A DNA stretch of 64,000 bases, taken from assembly GCA_963819075.1 (NCBI GenBank), contig CAWFUP010000004.1:496001-560000 (forward strand). The letters are read 5' to 3'. The translations under genes and the position numbers were made by a program. Positions 1 to 8,495 of this stretch are shown here, piece after piece (the stretch's first letter is position 1; every line of letters starts with the position of its first letter). This DNA comes from CAVQBJ01 sp963819075 (GTDB lineage: Bacteria > Actinomycetota > Thermoleophilia > Solirubrobacterales > Solirubrobacteraceae). The notes under the pieces were generated by a model that saw only the letters and a program-made list of their open reading frames with translations, was not told the DNA's origin and made no database searches.

Positions 1-920
1 GTGGCGCCGGCGAGGATCCGCTCGTCGAGCGCGCCTTCGTCGGAGAGATCGACGGTTCGCGTGTCGTGCGCCGCCCGGTCGGCGATCGTCGAGGCAACGG
101 CCTCGGCCTGCTCGTAGATCTCCTTGAGCATGAACGTCTCGAAGCCGCCCTTCTCGGCGGTCTCCTCGTCCCAGTCGACCTCGACGATCGGGCGCTGAAG
201 CGCGCGGCCATCGGGTGTGCAGATCGTGACGTCGTCGGCGCGCAAGACGACGATCTCCTCGTTCTCGACGTACTGCACGCGGCGCGTCTGGGCGAGGAAG
301 GCCGGCACCGCGGAGGCGATGAACTGCTCGCCCTCGCCGCGCCCGACGACGAGCGGACACTCGCGGCGGGCGCCGACCAGGAGGTCCGGCTGGCCGGCGT
401 GCATCGCCACGAATGCGTAATGCCCGCGCAGCTCGGCGAATGCCGCGCGCACCGCGGCGACGAGATCACCGTCGTAGTGGCGCGAGATGAGATGGGCGAT
501 GACCTCGACGTCGGTCTCGGAGCTGAACACGCATCCGCTCTCCTGCAGGCGCTGCTTGAGCTCCATGTAGTTCTCGACGATTCCGTTGACGACCACGTGC
601 ACCTGATCGTCGGCGTCGAACTGCGGGTGTGCGTTCTCCTCGCTCACGCGACCGTGCGTCGCCCAGCGGGTGTGGCCGATGCCGACAGTGGCCGGGGCTT
701 GGGCAAGGGCGACAGCGCCGGTGTGCGCGTGCTCCGCGCGGGCGGCCAGCTTCGCCTCGAGGCGGTCGAGGTTGCCGACCGAGCGGACGGCCTCGATCCC
801 GTCGGCGGCGAGGAGCGAGATACCGGCGCTGTCGTAGCCGCGGTACTCCAGGCGGCGCAGGCCCGCGAGGATGATCTGCTCGGCGGGGCGCCTTCCGACG
901 TAGCCAACGATTCCGCACAC
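1..920 (-). CDS. glmS: glutamine--fructose-6-phosphate aminotransferase (N-terminal part; C-terminus beyond window)
   Basis: This enzyme makes glucosamine-6-phosphate from fructose-6-phosphate and glutamine, the first step to UDP-GlcNAc and cell wall. The protein opens MCGIVGYVGRR, so Cys2 is the class II glutamine amidotransferase nucleophile that is exposed once Met1 is removed. GHTRWATHG (about residues 82-90) is another family signature. About 306 codons are present, covering the whole glutaminase domain and the start of the isomerase part; the two SIS domains lie outside the window. The GTG start at 920 is fixed by the Cys2 rule and by an AAGGAAAGGA ribosome-binding site just upstream. 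It lies 118 bp downstream of glmM on the same strand, so glmM and glmS are probably co-transcribed. Confidence 0.95.
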   Translation of the reverse strand, partial: MCGIVGYVGRRPAEQIILAGLRRLEYRGYDSAGISLLAADGIEAVRSVGNLDRLEAKLAARAEHAHTGAVALAQAPATVGIGHTRWATHGRVSEENAHPQFDADDQVHVVVNGIVENYMELKQRLQESGCVFSSETDVEVIAHLISRHYDGDLVAAVRAAFAELRGHYAFVAMHAGQPDLLVGARRECPLVVGRGEGEQFIASAVPAFLAQTRRVQYVENEEIVVLRADDVTICTPDGRALQRPIVEVDWDEETAEKGGFETFMLKEIYEQAEAVASTIADRAAHDTRTVDLSDEGALDERILAGA

Positions 921-1038
921 GGGCCGCGGGTCCTTTCCTTCAGAGACGAGGCTCGACGGCCGTTCGTGGCGACGTCGAGGTCTCGCCCGGCTCGAGTCCG
1001 CCTGACGATACCAGCGCCGGGGGCGGCCACCTGCGGCG

Positions 1039-2373
1039 TCAGCCGAGCTCGCGCTCGACGAGCGCGACGAGCCGGTCGCACACCGCGTGCGCCTCGTCCG
1101 TCGTCGGGGCCTCGACCATGACGCGCACGAGCGGCTCGGTCCCGCTCGGGCGGACGAGCACGCGGCCGCGGCCCACGAGCGCCTCGCGCTCGCGCTCGAT
1201 CGCCTCGTTGACCTGCGTCGCAGACTGTAACGCGGTGCGGTCGCGGACGCGCACGTTGACGAGCCGCTGCGGCAGCTTGTCCATCGCGTCACGATCCGCC
1301 AGATCACGCCCGGCGAGCGCCTCGAGCGTGAGCAGGGCGCTCGCGATCCCATCGCCGGAGCGGTTGAACGCTGTATCGATGATGTGCCCGGATTGCTCGC
1401 CGCCGAGCGCCCATCCGCGCGCGCGCAGCTCCTCGAGCACATAGCGGTCGCCGACCTGGGTCGTGGCGATCTCGATGCCCGCGCGGCCCATGGCGGCGTG
1501 AAAGCCGTAGTTGGTCATCACCGTCACGACGACGCCGCTGCCCGGCAGGCGGTCCTGTGCGTGCAGGTGGATCGCGGCCAGGGCCATCAGCTCGTCCCCG
1601 TCGACGACGACGCCGTGGCGGTCGACGGCCAACACGCGGTCGCCGTCACCGTCGAACGCGAAGCCGATCGCGTGGCCGCCGCTGACGACGCGCTCGGCAA
1701 GCGCCTCGACGTGCGTCGATCCGCAGCCGTCGTTGATGTTGCGGCCATCGGGAGCGTCGGCGATCGTCGTAACGTGCGCGCCGAGGCGCCGGAACATCTC
1801 CGGCGCCGCCCGGTAGGTCGCGCCGTTCGCACAGTCGAGCACGACGTCGAGCCCGTCGAGGTCGAGGTCGGCGAAGCGGACCGCCAGTTCGCGCAGGTAG
1901 TCCTCGTGGCCGCCCCGCAGCGTGCGGATGCCCCCGATCCGACCCCCCGGCCGGCCGCTGTCGACGTCGGCGACGCCGCGCTCGAGCTCGCCCTCGATCG
2001 CGAGCTCGACCTCGTCGGAGAGCTTGAAGCCGTCGGCCCCGAAGAACTTGATGCCGTTGTCGCGGTACGGATTGTGCGAGGCCGAGATGACCGCGGCGAG
2101 GTTGAGGCCGTAGCGGCCGAGCAGCAGCGGCGCGGCCGGCGTCGGCAAGACGCCCCCGAGCAGCACATCGCCGCCGCCGGCGGCGACGCCGGCGGCCAGC
2201 GCCGCCTCGAGCATCTCCCCCGACTCGCGCGTGTCGCGGATGACGAGCACCCGCGCCCCGTCGACGCCGGTGCGGTGCGTCGCCGCGCGGCCGAGGCCGA
2301 GCGCGAGTTCGGCGGTGAGCAAGTCGCCAGCGACGCCGCGAACGCCGTCGGTCCCGAACAGCTTGCGTGTCAT
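1039..2373 (-). CDS. glmM: phosphoglucosamine mutase
   Basis: It interconverts glucosamine-6-phosphate and glucosamine-1-phosphate, the step after GlmS on the way to UDP-GlcNAc. The 444-residue length is normal for the family. All hallmarks are visible: the phosphoserine loop SASHNP (Ser about 99), the metal-binding DGDGDR (241-246), the sugar-binding GEQSGH (325-330) and the phosphate-binding RPSGTEP (407-413). The N-terminus KLFGTDGVRG is typical. It starts 16 bp after the rpsI stop, in the usual actinobacterial order rplM-rpsI-glmM. I see no separate promoter, so translation rate and wall-precursor supply are probably linked through one transcript. Confidence 0.97.
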   Translation of the reverse strand: MTRKLFGTDGVRGVAGDLLTAELALGLGRAATHRTGVDGARVLVIRDTRESGEMLEAALAAGVAAGGGDVLLGGVLPTPAAPLLLGRYGLNLAAVISASHNPYRDNGIKFFGADGFKLSDEVELAIEGELERGVADVDSGRPGGRIGGIRTLRGGHEDYLRELAVRFADLDLDGLDVVLDCANGATYRAAPEMFRRLGAHVTTIADAPDGRNINDGCGSTHVEALAERVVSGGHAIGFAFDGDGDRVLAVDRHGVVVDGDELMALAAIHLHAQDRLPGSGVVVTVMTNYGFHAAMGRAGIEIATTQVGDRYVLEELRARGWALGGEQSGHIIDTAFNRSGDGIASALLTLEALAGRDLADRDAMDKLPQRLVNVRVRDRTALQSATQVNEAIEREREALVGRGRVLVRPSGTEPLVRVMVEAPTTDEAHAVCDRLVALVERELG

Positions 2374-2389
2374 GCCCGCGGCGCGCGGA

Positions 2390-3247
2390 TCAGCGCTTGG
2401 AGAACTGCGGCCGCTTGCGGGCCTTCTTCAGGCCGGCCTTCTTACGTTCCTTGGCGCGCGAGTCGCGCGTCAGGAAGCCGCGGCGCTTGAGCTCGCCACG
2501 CAGGTTGGGATCGGCCTCCAGGAGCGCGCGCGAGATGCCGTGACGCAGCGCGCCGGCCTGAGCCGAGATGCCACCGCCCTGGAGGCGCGCGATCACGTCC
2601 ATCCGCGCCTCGTAGCCGACGGTCTCGAGCGGCTGGCGGATGTTGCGCTGCAGCGTCGAGCGCGGGAAGTGCTGCTCGAGCGTGCGCCCGTTGACGAGGT
2701 ACTCGCCCTTGCCCGGCCGCAGGATGACGCGGGCGATCGCCGTCTTGCGCTTGCCGGTCGCGCGATAGCGCGCACCGGCGGCAAGGTCGATCGCCGCCGA
2801 GGCGATCGGCTCGCTGAGCTCCTCCGCCTCGTCGACCGTGGCCGGCACCTCGTCGTCCTCGATCGCGTACGGATCGGCAGATTCGCCGCGAGCGAGCGGG
2901 TCGACGCCCTCCGGGACGATGTCGACCTCGAGATGCGCGCCGGGCACGGCGGGCTTGACCCGAGGTGCGGGCGGCTCCTCCTCGACCTCCTCGGCAGCGG
3001 CCTGCTCGGCCACGGGCCCGGCCGGCGTCGGCTCCTCGGCCGGCGTCGCCTCTTCGGCCACGGGCTCGGCCGGCGTCGGCTCCTCGGCCGGCGTCGCCTC
3101 TTCGGCCACGGGCTCGGCCGGCGTCGGCTCCTCGGCCGGCGTCGCCTCTTCGGCCACGGGCTCGGCCGGCGTCGGCTCCTCGGCCGGCGTCGCCTCTTCG
3201 GCCACCGGCTCGGCCTGGTCTTCGGGCTGCTGGGTCTCGTCCGACAT
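2390..3247 (-). CDS. rpsI: ribosomal protein S9 with long acidic repeat-containing N-terminal extension
   Basis: Residues 160-285 are a complete uS9: the start around RYRATGKRKTAIARV, the QGGGISAQAGALRHGISRAL loop and the basic tail ending RKRPQFSKR, which reaches the P-site tRNA. S9 is usually about 130 residues, so the first ~159 residues are an extra domain. Residues 13-76 are four identical copies of a 16-residue Pro/Ala/Glu unit (EPVAEEATPAEEPTPA), followed by a further acidic, probably disordered stretch. The frame is open throughout, and an AGGAGATAC ribosome-binding site sits directly before the ATG at 3247, so the extension is genuinely translated. The gene follows rplM at 48 bp. Acidic extensions of S9 occur in other actinobacteria, but I know of no assigned role. 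Confidence 0.95.
   Translation of the reverse strand: MSDETQQPEDQAEPVAEEATPAEEPTPAEPVAEEATPAEEPTPAEPVAEEATPAEEPTPAEPVAEEATPAEEPTPAGPVAEQAAAEEVEEEPPAPRVKPAVPGAHLEVDIVPEGVDPLARGESADPYAIEDDEVPATVDEAEELSEPIASAAIDLAAGARYRATGKRKTAIARVILRPGKGEYLVNGRTLEQHFPRSTLQRNIRQPLETVGYEARMDVIARLQGGGISAQAGALRHGISRALLEADPNLRGELKRRGFLTRDSRAKERKKAGLKKARKRPQFSKR
3020..3211. repeat. 4 x 48-bp tandem repeat inside rpsI
   Basis: Four near-identical 48-bp units lie head to tail in frame with rpsI, each coding for the same 16 residues. A partial, diverged fifth unit follows on the C-terminal side (GPVAEQAA). The near-identity at silent positions suggests recent expansion by slippage or unequal recombination, so copy number probably varies between strains. 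Confidence 0.9.
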
Positions 3248-3295
3248 GTATCTCCTGCGAATTGGGGTGGGCGCCGGTGAAGCCTGCTCGCGAGG

Positions 3296-3730
3296 CTAGG
3301 CGTCGATCTTCATCGGCTCGGGCTTCTGAGCGACGTGGGGGTGCTCGGGCCCGGCGTAGATCTTCAGCTTGGTGATCTGCTTGCGGGCAAGGCGGTTGCG
3401 GGGCAGCATGCCCTTCACGGCGAGGCGGATGATCTCCTCGGGCCGGCGCGCCTGCATCTCCTCGAAGGTGCGCGAGCGCAGCCCCCCGGGATAGCCGGAG
3501 TGGCGGTAGTAGCGCTTGTCGGCGCGCTTGTTGCCGGTGACGACGATCTTCTCCGCGTTGACGACGATCACGAAGTCGCCGGTGTCGATGTGCGGCGTGT
3601 ACTCCGGCTTGCGCTTGCCACGCAGCGCGTCGGCGATCTGCGTGGCCAGGCGGCCGAGCGTCTGGCCATTGGCGTCGACGAGCAGCCAGCGGCGATCTCG
3701 TTCGGTGGGAGTGGCGACGTAGGTCTTCAT
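3296..3730 (-). CDS. rplM: ribosomal protein L13
   Basis: A large-subunit uL13 protein of 144 residues, the normal length. It opens MKTYVATPTERDRRW and contains the family signatures around GQTLGRLATQIADALRGK and the middle block DTGDFVIVVNAEKI; the C-terminal part with AVKGMLPRNRLARKQ is also typical. A longer open frame exists upstream to 3826, but similarity to L13 begins only at the ATG at 3730. No clear Shine-Dalgarno sequence precedes this ATG; instead a hairpin and T-run occupy the leader. It is the first gene of rplM-rpsI-glmM-glmS, and the divergent methyltransferase begins 131 bp away, so the operon promoter must lie in that gap. Confidence 0.96.
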   Translation of the reverse strand: MKTYVATPTERDRRWLLVDANGQTLGRLATQIADALRGKRKPEYTPHIDTGDFVIVVNAEKIVVTGNKRADKRYYRHSGYPGGLRSRTFEEMQARRPEEIIRLAVKGMLPRNRLARKQITKLKIYAGPEHPHVAQKPEPMKIDA

Positions 3731-3734
3731 AGCG

Positions 3735-3781
3735 AAAAGGCCGCGCTCGAGCGTGCGCGGCGCGGCGACCCGTGCATGATA
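3735..3781 (-). promoter_or_regulatory. rplM promoter -10 and leader hairpin with T-run
   Basis: Reading the minus strand, a -10-like TATCAT (3776-3781) is followed by a perfect 7-bp stem GCCGCGC/GCGCGGC with an 8-nt loop (3740-3761) and then CTTTTCG, ending just before the rplM ATG. No gene lies upstream on this strand for the hairpin to terminate. That makes a leader attenuator or a ribosomal-protein binding site more likely than a plain terminator. I could not identify a matching -35 box. Confidence 0.45.
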
Positions 3782-3861
3782 GGGAATGTGGCGTGCAAAC
3801 CCGGGCCCGATGGCTGCGGCGTCCAACCTCGTGCCGCACGGCGCCTAGACTGCTGCGGTGA

Positions 3862-4473
3862 GTGAACGACCTCGCCTCCTGGCTGCGCCGGGCGCGCGGT
3901 GAGCTTGCGACGCTCGTCGCCCTGCGCGCGCTGCCCCCCGCGGTGGCGATCTTCTTCCTCCGCGCCGAGCGGCGCGCGCGTCGCCGCGGCGACCAGTTCA
4001 GCGTCGCCTCTGCCGCCCGGCCGTCTGAGCTGGCGACGCTCCTGCGCCTGGCAGCCGACCGGGCGGCGGTCGTCGAGCTCGGCACCGGCACCGGCTGGAC
4101 GGCGGCCGCGCTTGCGCTCGGCGGACGCCGCCGACGGGTGATCAGCTACGACCCCACGGTGCGCACGGAGCGCGACGGCTACCTGCGACTCGCGGGTGCG
4201 GCCGCCGCGCGCGTCGAGCTGCGCGCGCAGGCCGACGGCGACGGCCCACGGCCCGGGGACCGCCCGGTCGAGATGCTGTTCATCGACTCCTCGCACGAGC
4301 GCGAGCCGACGGTGCTCGCCTTCCGCGCGTGGCGCGGGGCGCTCGCTCCTGGGGCTGTGGTCGTCTTCCACGACTACGGACATCCCGGCTACCCGGGCGT
4401 CGCGGCGGCCGTCGCTGATCTCGGGCTGGCCGGCGAGCGCGAAGGCGGGCTGTTCGTCTGGCACGCGCCCTGA
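3862..4473 (+). CDS. class I SAM-dependent methyltransferase
   Basis: A 203-residue protein with a Rossmann-type SAM-binding core. Motif I is VVELGTGTGWTAAAL, followed by an acidic strand end at ISYDP. Motif IV is the MLFIDSSHE strand, and VVVFHDYGHPG lies near the end. The FIDSSH...HDYGHPG pattern resembles the Methyltransf_24 group, whose substrates vary, so the substrate cannot be named. The GTG at 3862 is the only workable start, since the overlapping GTG at 3858 soon meets a stop. The gene stands alone, divergent from rplM and convergent with guaA. Confidence 0.8.
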   Translation: MNDLASWLRRARGELATLVALRALPPAVAIFFLRAERRARRRGDQFSVASAARPSELATLLRLAADRAAVVELGTGTGWTAAALALGGRRRRVISYDPTVRTERDGYLRLAGAAAARVELRAQADGDGPRPGDRPVEMLFIDSSHEREPTVLAFRAWRGALAPGAVVVFHDYGHPGYPGVAAAVADLGLAGEREGGLFVWHAP

Positions 4474-4551
4474 GCGAGATGCGGGCCTGGCGCCGCGTCC
4501 CGGCGAGCGCGCGGCCGCGTCAGGCCTCGGCGCCGCTTGGCCGGGCGGCGG

Positions 4552-6162
4552 TCACTCCCACTCGATCGTGCCGGGCGGCTTGCTCGTGATGTCGAGCACG
4601 ACCCGATTGACCTCGCGCAGCTCGTTGATCATCCGCGATGCGATCGTCTCGAGCAGGTCGTAGGGCAGCCGGGCCCAGTCGGCGGTCATCGCATCATCGC
4701 TCGTCACCGCACGCACGACCACGACGTAGCCGTACGTTCGCTCGTCGCCCTGGACGCCGACGGTGCGCACGTCCGGGAGCACGCAAAAGGACTGCCACAG
4801 CTCGCGATACAGGCCGGCCTTGCGAATCTCGTCCTGCAGGATCGAGTCGGCCTCGCGCAGCACGTCGAGGCGCTCCCTGGTGGCCTCGCCGCCGACGATG
4901 CGGATCGCGAGGCCCGGCCCGGGGAACGGCTGGCGCCAGACGAGACGCTCGGGCAACCCGAGCTCGGCACCGACCGCCCGCACCTCGTCCTTGAAGAGCG
5001 CCCGCAGCGGCTCGACGAGCTCGAACTCGAGGTCGTCGGGCAGCCCCCCAACGTTGTGGTGGGACTTGATCGTGGCGGCGCCGGTGCCGCCGCCCGACTC
5101 GATCACGTCGGAGTACAGCGTGCCCTGCACGAGGTACTTCGCAGGGTGGGTGGGGGCCGACAGCTTGGCGGCCTCCTCCTCGAACACGCGGATGAACTCG
5201 GCGCCGATGGCCTTGCGCTTGGCCTCGGGATCGGTCACGCCCTGCAGCTTGTCGAGAAAGCGCCGCTCGGCGTCGACGGCGACGAGCGGAACCTTGAAGT
5301 TGTCGCGGAACGCGCTGATCACTTGGTCGCCCTCGCCCTTGCGCATCAGCCCGTGGTCGACGAACACGCAGGTCAGCTGCTCGCCGACGGCCCGGTGCAC
5401 GAGCAGCGCGGCGACCGACGAGTCGACGCCGCCGGAGAGGCCACAGATGACGCGACCGTCGCCGACCTGGGCGCGGATGCGCGCGATCTGCTCCTCGACG
5501 ATCGAGGCCGCCGACCAGGTGCGCTCGCAGCCACAGACGTCGGTCAGGAAGCGGGTGAGGATCTCCTGGCCGTACGGGGTGTGCACGACCTCGGGATGGA
5601 ACTGGATGCCGTACACCCCGCGCTCGACGCTCTCGACCGCCGCCACCGGCGACGCCGTCGAGGAGGCGAGCGCCACGAACCCCGGCGGCGGCTCGAACAC
5701 GGTGTCGCGATGCGACATCCAGCAGGTCTGCTCGTCGGGCAGGCCGGCGAGCAGCCGCCCGTGCTCGCGCACCGTCAGGTCCGAGCGGCCGAACTCGCCG
5801 ACCTCGGCCTGCTCGACGCGGCCGCCGAGCGCATGCACGATCAGCTGCATCCCGTAACAGATGCCGAGCACCGGGACGCCGAGCTCGAGCAGCTCCTCGT
5901 CGAGCGCCGGGGCGCCCGGCGCGTACACCGAGGCGGGCCCACCGGAGAGGATGATCCCGCGCGGGCGGCGGCGCACGACCTCCTCGATCGGCACGTGATG
6001 CGGCAGCAGCTCGGAGAACACGCCGCAGTCGCGCACGCGTCGCGCGATCAGCTGCGAGTACTGGCCGCCGTAGTCGAGGACGACAACCTCGTCGAGCGCC
6101 GCGCCCGCCACCGGGTGGTCGGGCACGGTGGCGAGCGGCGCGGTCGCAGCCGCGTCAGTCAT
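4552..6162 (-). CDS. guaA: GMP synthase (glutamine-hydrolysing)
   Basis: It converts XMP to GMP with ATP and glutamine. The N-terminal class I amidotransferase domain shows VVLDYGGQYSQLIARRVRD, the nucleophile elbow GICYGMQL (Cys102) and the catalytic His-Glu in GIQFHPEVVHT. The ATP pyrophosphatase domain has the P-loop GLSGGVDSSVAALL, and the C-terminal dimer/XMP domain ends in the invariant-looking KPPGTIEWE. At 536 residues it is full length. Its ATG overlaps the end of guaB3 by 8 bases, so the two are translationally coupled as a guanine nucleotide operon. Confidence 0.97.
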   Translation of the reverse strand: MTDAAATAPLATVPDHPVAGAALDEVVVLDYGGQYSQLIARRVRDCGVFSELLPHHVPIEEVVRRRPRGIILSGGPASVYAPGAPALDEELLELGVPVLGICYGMQLIVHALGGRVEQAEVGEFGRSDLTVREHGRLLAGLPDEQTCWMSHRDTVFEPPPGFVALASSTASPVAAVESVERGVYGIQFHPEVVHTPYGQEILTRFLTDVCGCERTWSAASIVEEQIARIRAQVGDGRVICGLSGGVDSSVAALLVHRAVGEQLTCVFVDHGLMRKGEGDQVISAFRDNFKVPLVAVDAERRFLDKLQGVTDPEAKRKAIGAEFIRVFEEEAAKLSAPTHPAKYLVQGTLYSDVIESGGGTGAATIKSHHNVGGLPDDLEFELVEPLRALFKDEVRAVGAELGLPERLVWRQPFPGPGLAIRIVGGEATRERLDVLREADSILQDEIRKAGLYRELWQSFCVLPDVRTVGVQGDERTYGYVVVVRAVTSDDAMTADWARLPYDLLETIASRMINELREVNRVVLDITSKPPGTIEWE

Positions 6163-7345
6163 TGACGAGGACAGCCGCCTTGCCGATCGCGCCCATGCCC
6201 ACGCCCTGGTCTCGCTGCAGCTGCTTGCCCTCGGTCTGCAGGGCGGGCGCCACCATCAGCTCGGCCCGATTGAACTCGGCGAGATCCTTGTAGCCGCAGG
6301 TGGCCATCGACGTGCGCAGGCCGCCGAACAGGTTGAACGTACCGTCGTTCTCGTGCGCCGGACCGACGAGGATCTCCTCGAGCGTGCCGTTCTGGGTCGT
6401 GGCCACGCGGGCACCGCGCGGCAACGACGGATGGAACGTCGCCATCCCCCAGTGGAAGCCGCGGCCCGGCGCCTCGTACGCGCGCGCGAGCGGAGACCCG
6501 ATCATCACGGCGTCAGCGCCACAGGCGATCGCCTTCGAGACATCGCCGCCGTTGCGCATACCGCCATCGGCGATCACGTGGCAGTACTCGCCGGTCTCGA
6601 GCATGTGCGTCGAACGGGCGGCTGCGACGTCGGCGATCGCGGTCGCCTGGGGAACGCCGATGCCGAGCACGCCGCGCGTCGTGCAGGCCGCGCCCGGTCC
6701 AACGCCCACGAGGACGCCGGCCGCGCCGGTGCGCATGAGGTGCAGGCCGGTGTGGTAGGAGGCGCAGCCGCCGACGACGACGGGAACGTCGAGCGAGGGC
6801 ACGAACTCCTTGAGGTTGAGCGGCTCGGAGACGGTCGAGACGTGCTCGCCGGAGACGACTGTCCCTTGGATGACGAGCACATCGAGGCCGGCCTCGAGCG
6901 CGAGGTCGTAGTACTTGAGCACGCGCTGCGGCGTCAGCGACGCCGCGACGACGACCTTCTGCGCCTTGATCTCCTGGATCCGCTGGACGATGAGCTCCGG
7001 CTTGATCGGCTCCTGGTAGATCTCCTGCATCTCGCGCGTGGCCAGGTCCTTGGGCAGCGTCGAGATGCGCTCGAGCTGCTCATCGGCGTCCTCGTAGCGC
7101 GTGAAGATGCCCTCCAGGTTCAGGACGGCCAGTCCACCGAGCTGGCCGACGATGCCGGCGGTGGTCGGCGACACGACGCCATCCATCGCCGACGCGAGCA
7201 GCGGCAGCTCGAACTGATACGGACCGAGCTTCCAGGAGATGTCGATGTCATCGGGGTCCCGCGTGCGCCGGGACGGCACGATCGCGATGTCATCGAACCC
7301 GTATGCGCGGCGGGCCTTCTTTCCGCGCCCGATCTCTACTTCCAT
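6155..7345 (-). CDS. guaB3: GuaB3 family IMP dehydrogenase-related protein
   Basis: A 396-residue TIM-barrel protein of the IMPDH/GMP reductase superfamily, without the CBS pair of classical GuaB. Its start, VEIGRGKKARRAYGFDDIAI, and the length match the actinobacterial GuaB3 group. The active-site loop VGPGAACTTRGVLG carries the conserved Cys, and the phosphate-binding loops ADGGMRNGGDVSKA and DAVMIGSPLA are present. Whether it oxidises IMP or does another purine reaction is not settled by sequence. The frame runs on upstream to 7489, but the ATG at 7345 is favoured because homology begins there and AAGGAT lies about 10 nt before it. It is coupled to guaA by an 8-base overlap; no classical guaB is in the window. 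Confidence 0.9.
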   Translation of the reverse strand: MEVEIGRGKKARRAYGFDDIAIVPSRRTRDPDDIDISWKLGPYQFELPLLASAMDGVVSPTTAGIVGQLGGLAVLNLEGIFTRYEDADEQLERISTLPKDLATREMQEIYQEPIKPELIVQRIQEIKAQKVVVAASLTPQRVLKYYDLALEAGLDVLVIQGTVVSGEHVSTVSEPLNLKEFVPSLDVPVVVGGCASYHTGLHLMRTGAAGVLVGVGPGAACTTRGVLGIGVPQATAIADVAAARSTHMLETGEYCHVIADGGMRNGGDVSKAIACGADAVMIGSPLARAYEAPGRGFHWGMATFHPSLPRGARVATTQNGTLEEILVGPAHENDGTFNLFGGLRTSMATCGYKDLAEFNRAELMVAPALQTEGKQLQRDQGVGMGAIGKAAVLVND

Positions 7346-7370
7346 CTGGGGATCCTTGCACTCGAGGCGG

Positions 7371-7396
7371 ACGAAAAGACCCCGCCGAGAGCGGGG
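7371..7396 (-). terminator. intrinsic-terminator-like hairpin upstream of guaB3
   Basis: On the minus strand a 6-bp stem CCCCGC/GCGGGG with a 5-nt loop (7380-7396) is followed by TCTTTTCG. It is 26 nt before the guaB3 start and about 130 nt after the pfkB stop. It may end pfkB transcripts or act as an attenuator in the guaB3 leader. The hairpin-CTTTTCG arrangement resembles that before rplM. Confidence 0.5.
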
Positions 7397-7528
7397 CCGA
7401 GGTGGCCCGTGAGAGCGCGCCGAGGCGCAATGTGACACGAGGCGGACAACCGGGTTCGAGCATAGCAACGGCAGCGGCCCCGGGCGCATGGGCGACCCCG
7501 CTCGGAGCGGCGAAAAGGCGGCCCGAGC

Positions 7529-8488
7529 TCAGCCCACCTCGGCGGGCAGCTGGACGTCGCGCACGGTGACGCCCGGGAGGAGGCGCTCGACCTCGCGCGG
7601 ATCGATCAGCCCCGCACCGAGCCGGCTCGTCGACTCGGCGCCGCAGGCCACCCCGAAGCGCAACCAGTCCTCCGGCGTGCCGCCCCCGTAGCGCGCGGCG
7701 ACGTACCCCGCGAGGAAGGCGTCACCCGAGCCGATCGCGGCGACCGGCTCGCGCGGCTCGATGTGCGCCCGGCACATGCGCGGTCCGCCGTCGGAGTTGA
7801 CCTGGGCCAGGCAGCCGTCGGTGAGCGTCATGATCGCCTCACGCGCGCCGAGCTGGGTCATCTCGCGGACCGCGATCGAGCGATCCTCGTCGTCGTTGAA
7901 CTCGTGCCCGACGAGCTCCTCGGCCTCCAGCACATTCGGCGAGACGACGTCGGGCTCGGCCCGCACCGCGTGGCGGAGCGGATCGCCATCGGTGTCGATC
8001 ACCGTCGTGACGTCGAGCTTCTGCAGGTCGCGGATGAGCGTCGCGTACAGATCGGAGTCGACGCCGCGCGGGAGCGAGCCGGCGAGGACGATGATGGCCG
8101 CGCCTCGGGCCAGGTACAGGAGCTTGTCGCGGAACAGCTCGACCTCCTTGGGGGAGACCGACGGCCCGCGCTCGTTGATCTCGGTCTGCTCGCCGTTCGT
8201 GGGGTCGAGCACCGACGTGTTCGTGCGCGACTCCTCGCGGATGCGCACGAAGTCGTTGAGGATCGACTCCTCGGTGAGCTGCTCCACGATGTGGGTGCCC
8301 GTGGCGCCCCCGGCGAAGCCGGTGGCGATCACGGGCTGGCCGAGGCTCTTCAGCGTGCGGGCGATGTTCACCCCCTTGCCGCCGGCCATCGTGCGCTGCT
8401 CGACCGTGCGGTGACGGCGACCGAGGCGGAAGTTCGGCACCGAGAGCGACTTGTCGATCGCCGCGTTGAGCGTGACGGTGATGATCAT
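7529..8488 (-). CDS. PfkB-family sugar kinase, 1-phosphofructokinase/LacC-like
   Basis: A 319-residue ribokinase-superfamily enzyme. The start MIITVTLNAAIDKSLSVPNF is typical of the FruK/LacC/PfkB subfamily of hexose-phosphate kinases. The substrate glycines are in MAGGKGVNIARTLKSLG, and the ATP-site/anion-hole motif is AIGSGDAFLAGYVAARY with the catalytic Asp. Likely substrates are fructose-1-phosphate, tagatose-6-phosphate or fructose-6-phosphate; sequence alone does not separate these, and no PTS or other sugar genes are nearby. The frame extends upstream to 8647, but the extra residues look like read-through and the ATG at 8488 matches the family start. Confidence 0.88.
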   Translation of the reverse strand: MIITVTLNAAIDKSLSVPNFRLGRRHRTVEQRTMAGGKGVNIARTLKSLGQPVIATGFAGGATGTHIVEQLTEESILNDFVRIREESRTNTSVLDPTNGEQTEINERGPSVSPKEVELFRDKLLYLARGAAIIVLAGSLPRGVDSDLYATLIRDLQKLDVTTVIDTDGDPLRHAVRAEPDVVSPNVLEAEELVGHEFNDDEDRSIAVREMTQLGAREAIMTLTDGCLAQVNSDGGPRMCRAHIEPREPVAAIGSGDAFLAGYVAARYGGGTPEDWLRFGVACGAESTSRLGAGLIDPREVERLLPGVTVRDVQLPAEVG

Positions 8489-8495
8489 CGGATAC

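Noticed and set aside
2231..3280. A plus-strand frame with Gly/Arg/Leu repeats opposite rpsI
   Set aside because: It is the complement of the 48-bp repeats; the minus strand encodes S9 with conserved motifs.
4552..6162. A classical guaB with CBS domains next to guaA
   Set aside because: The neighbouring gene lacks CBS domains and matches the GuaB3 type in length and start, so it was not called classical IMP dehydrogenase.
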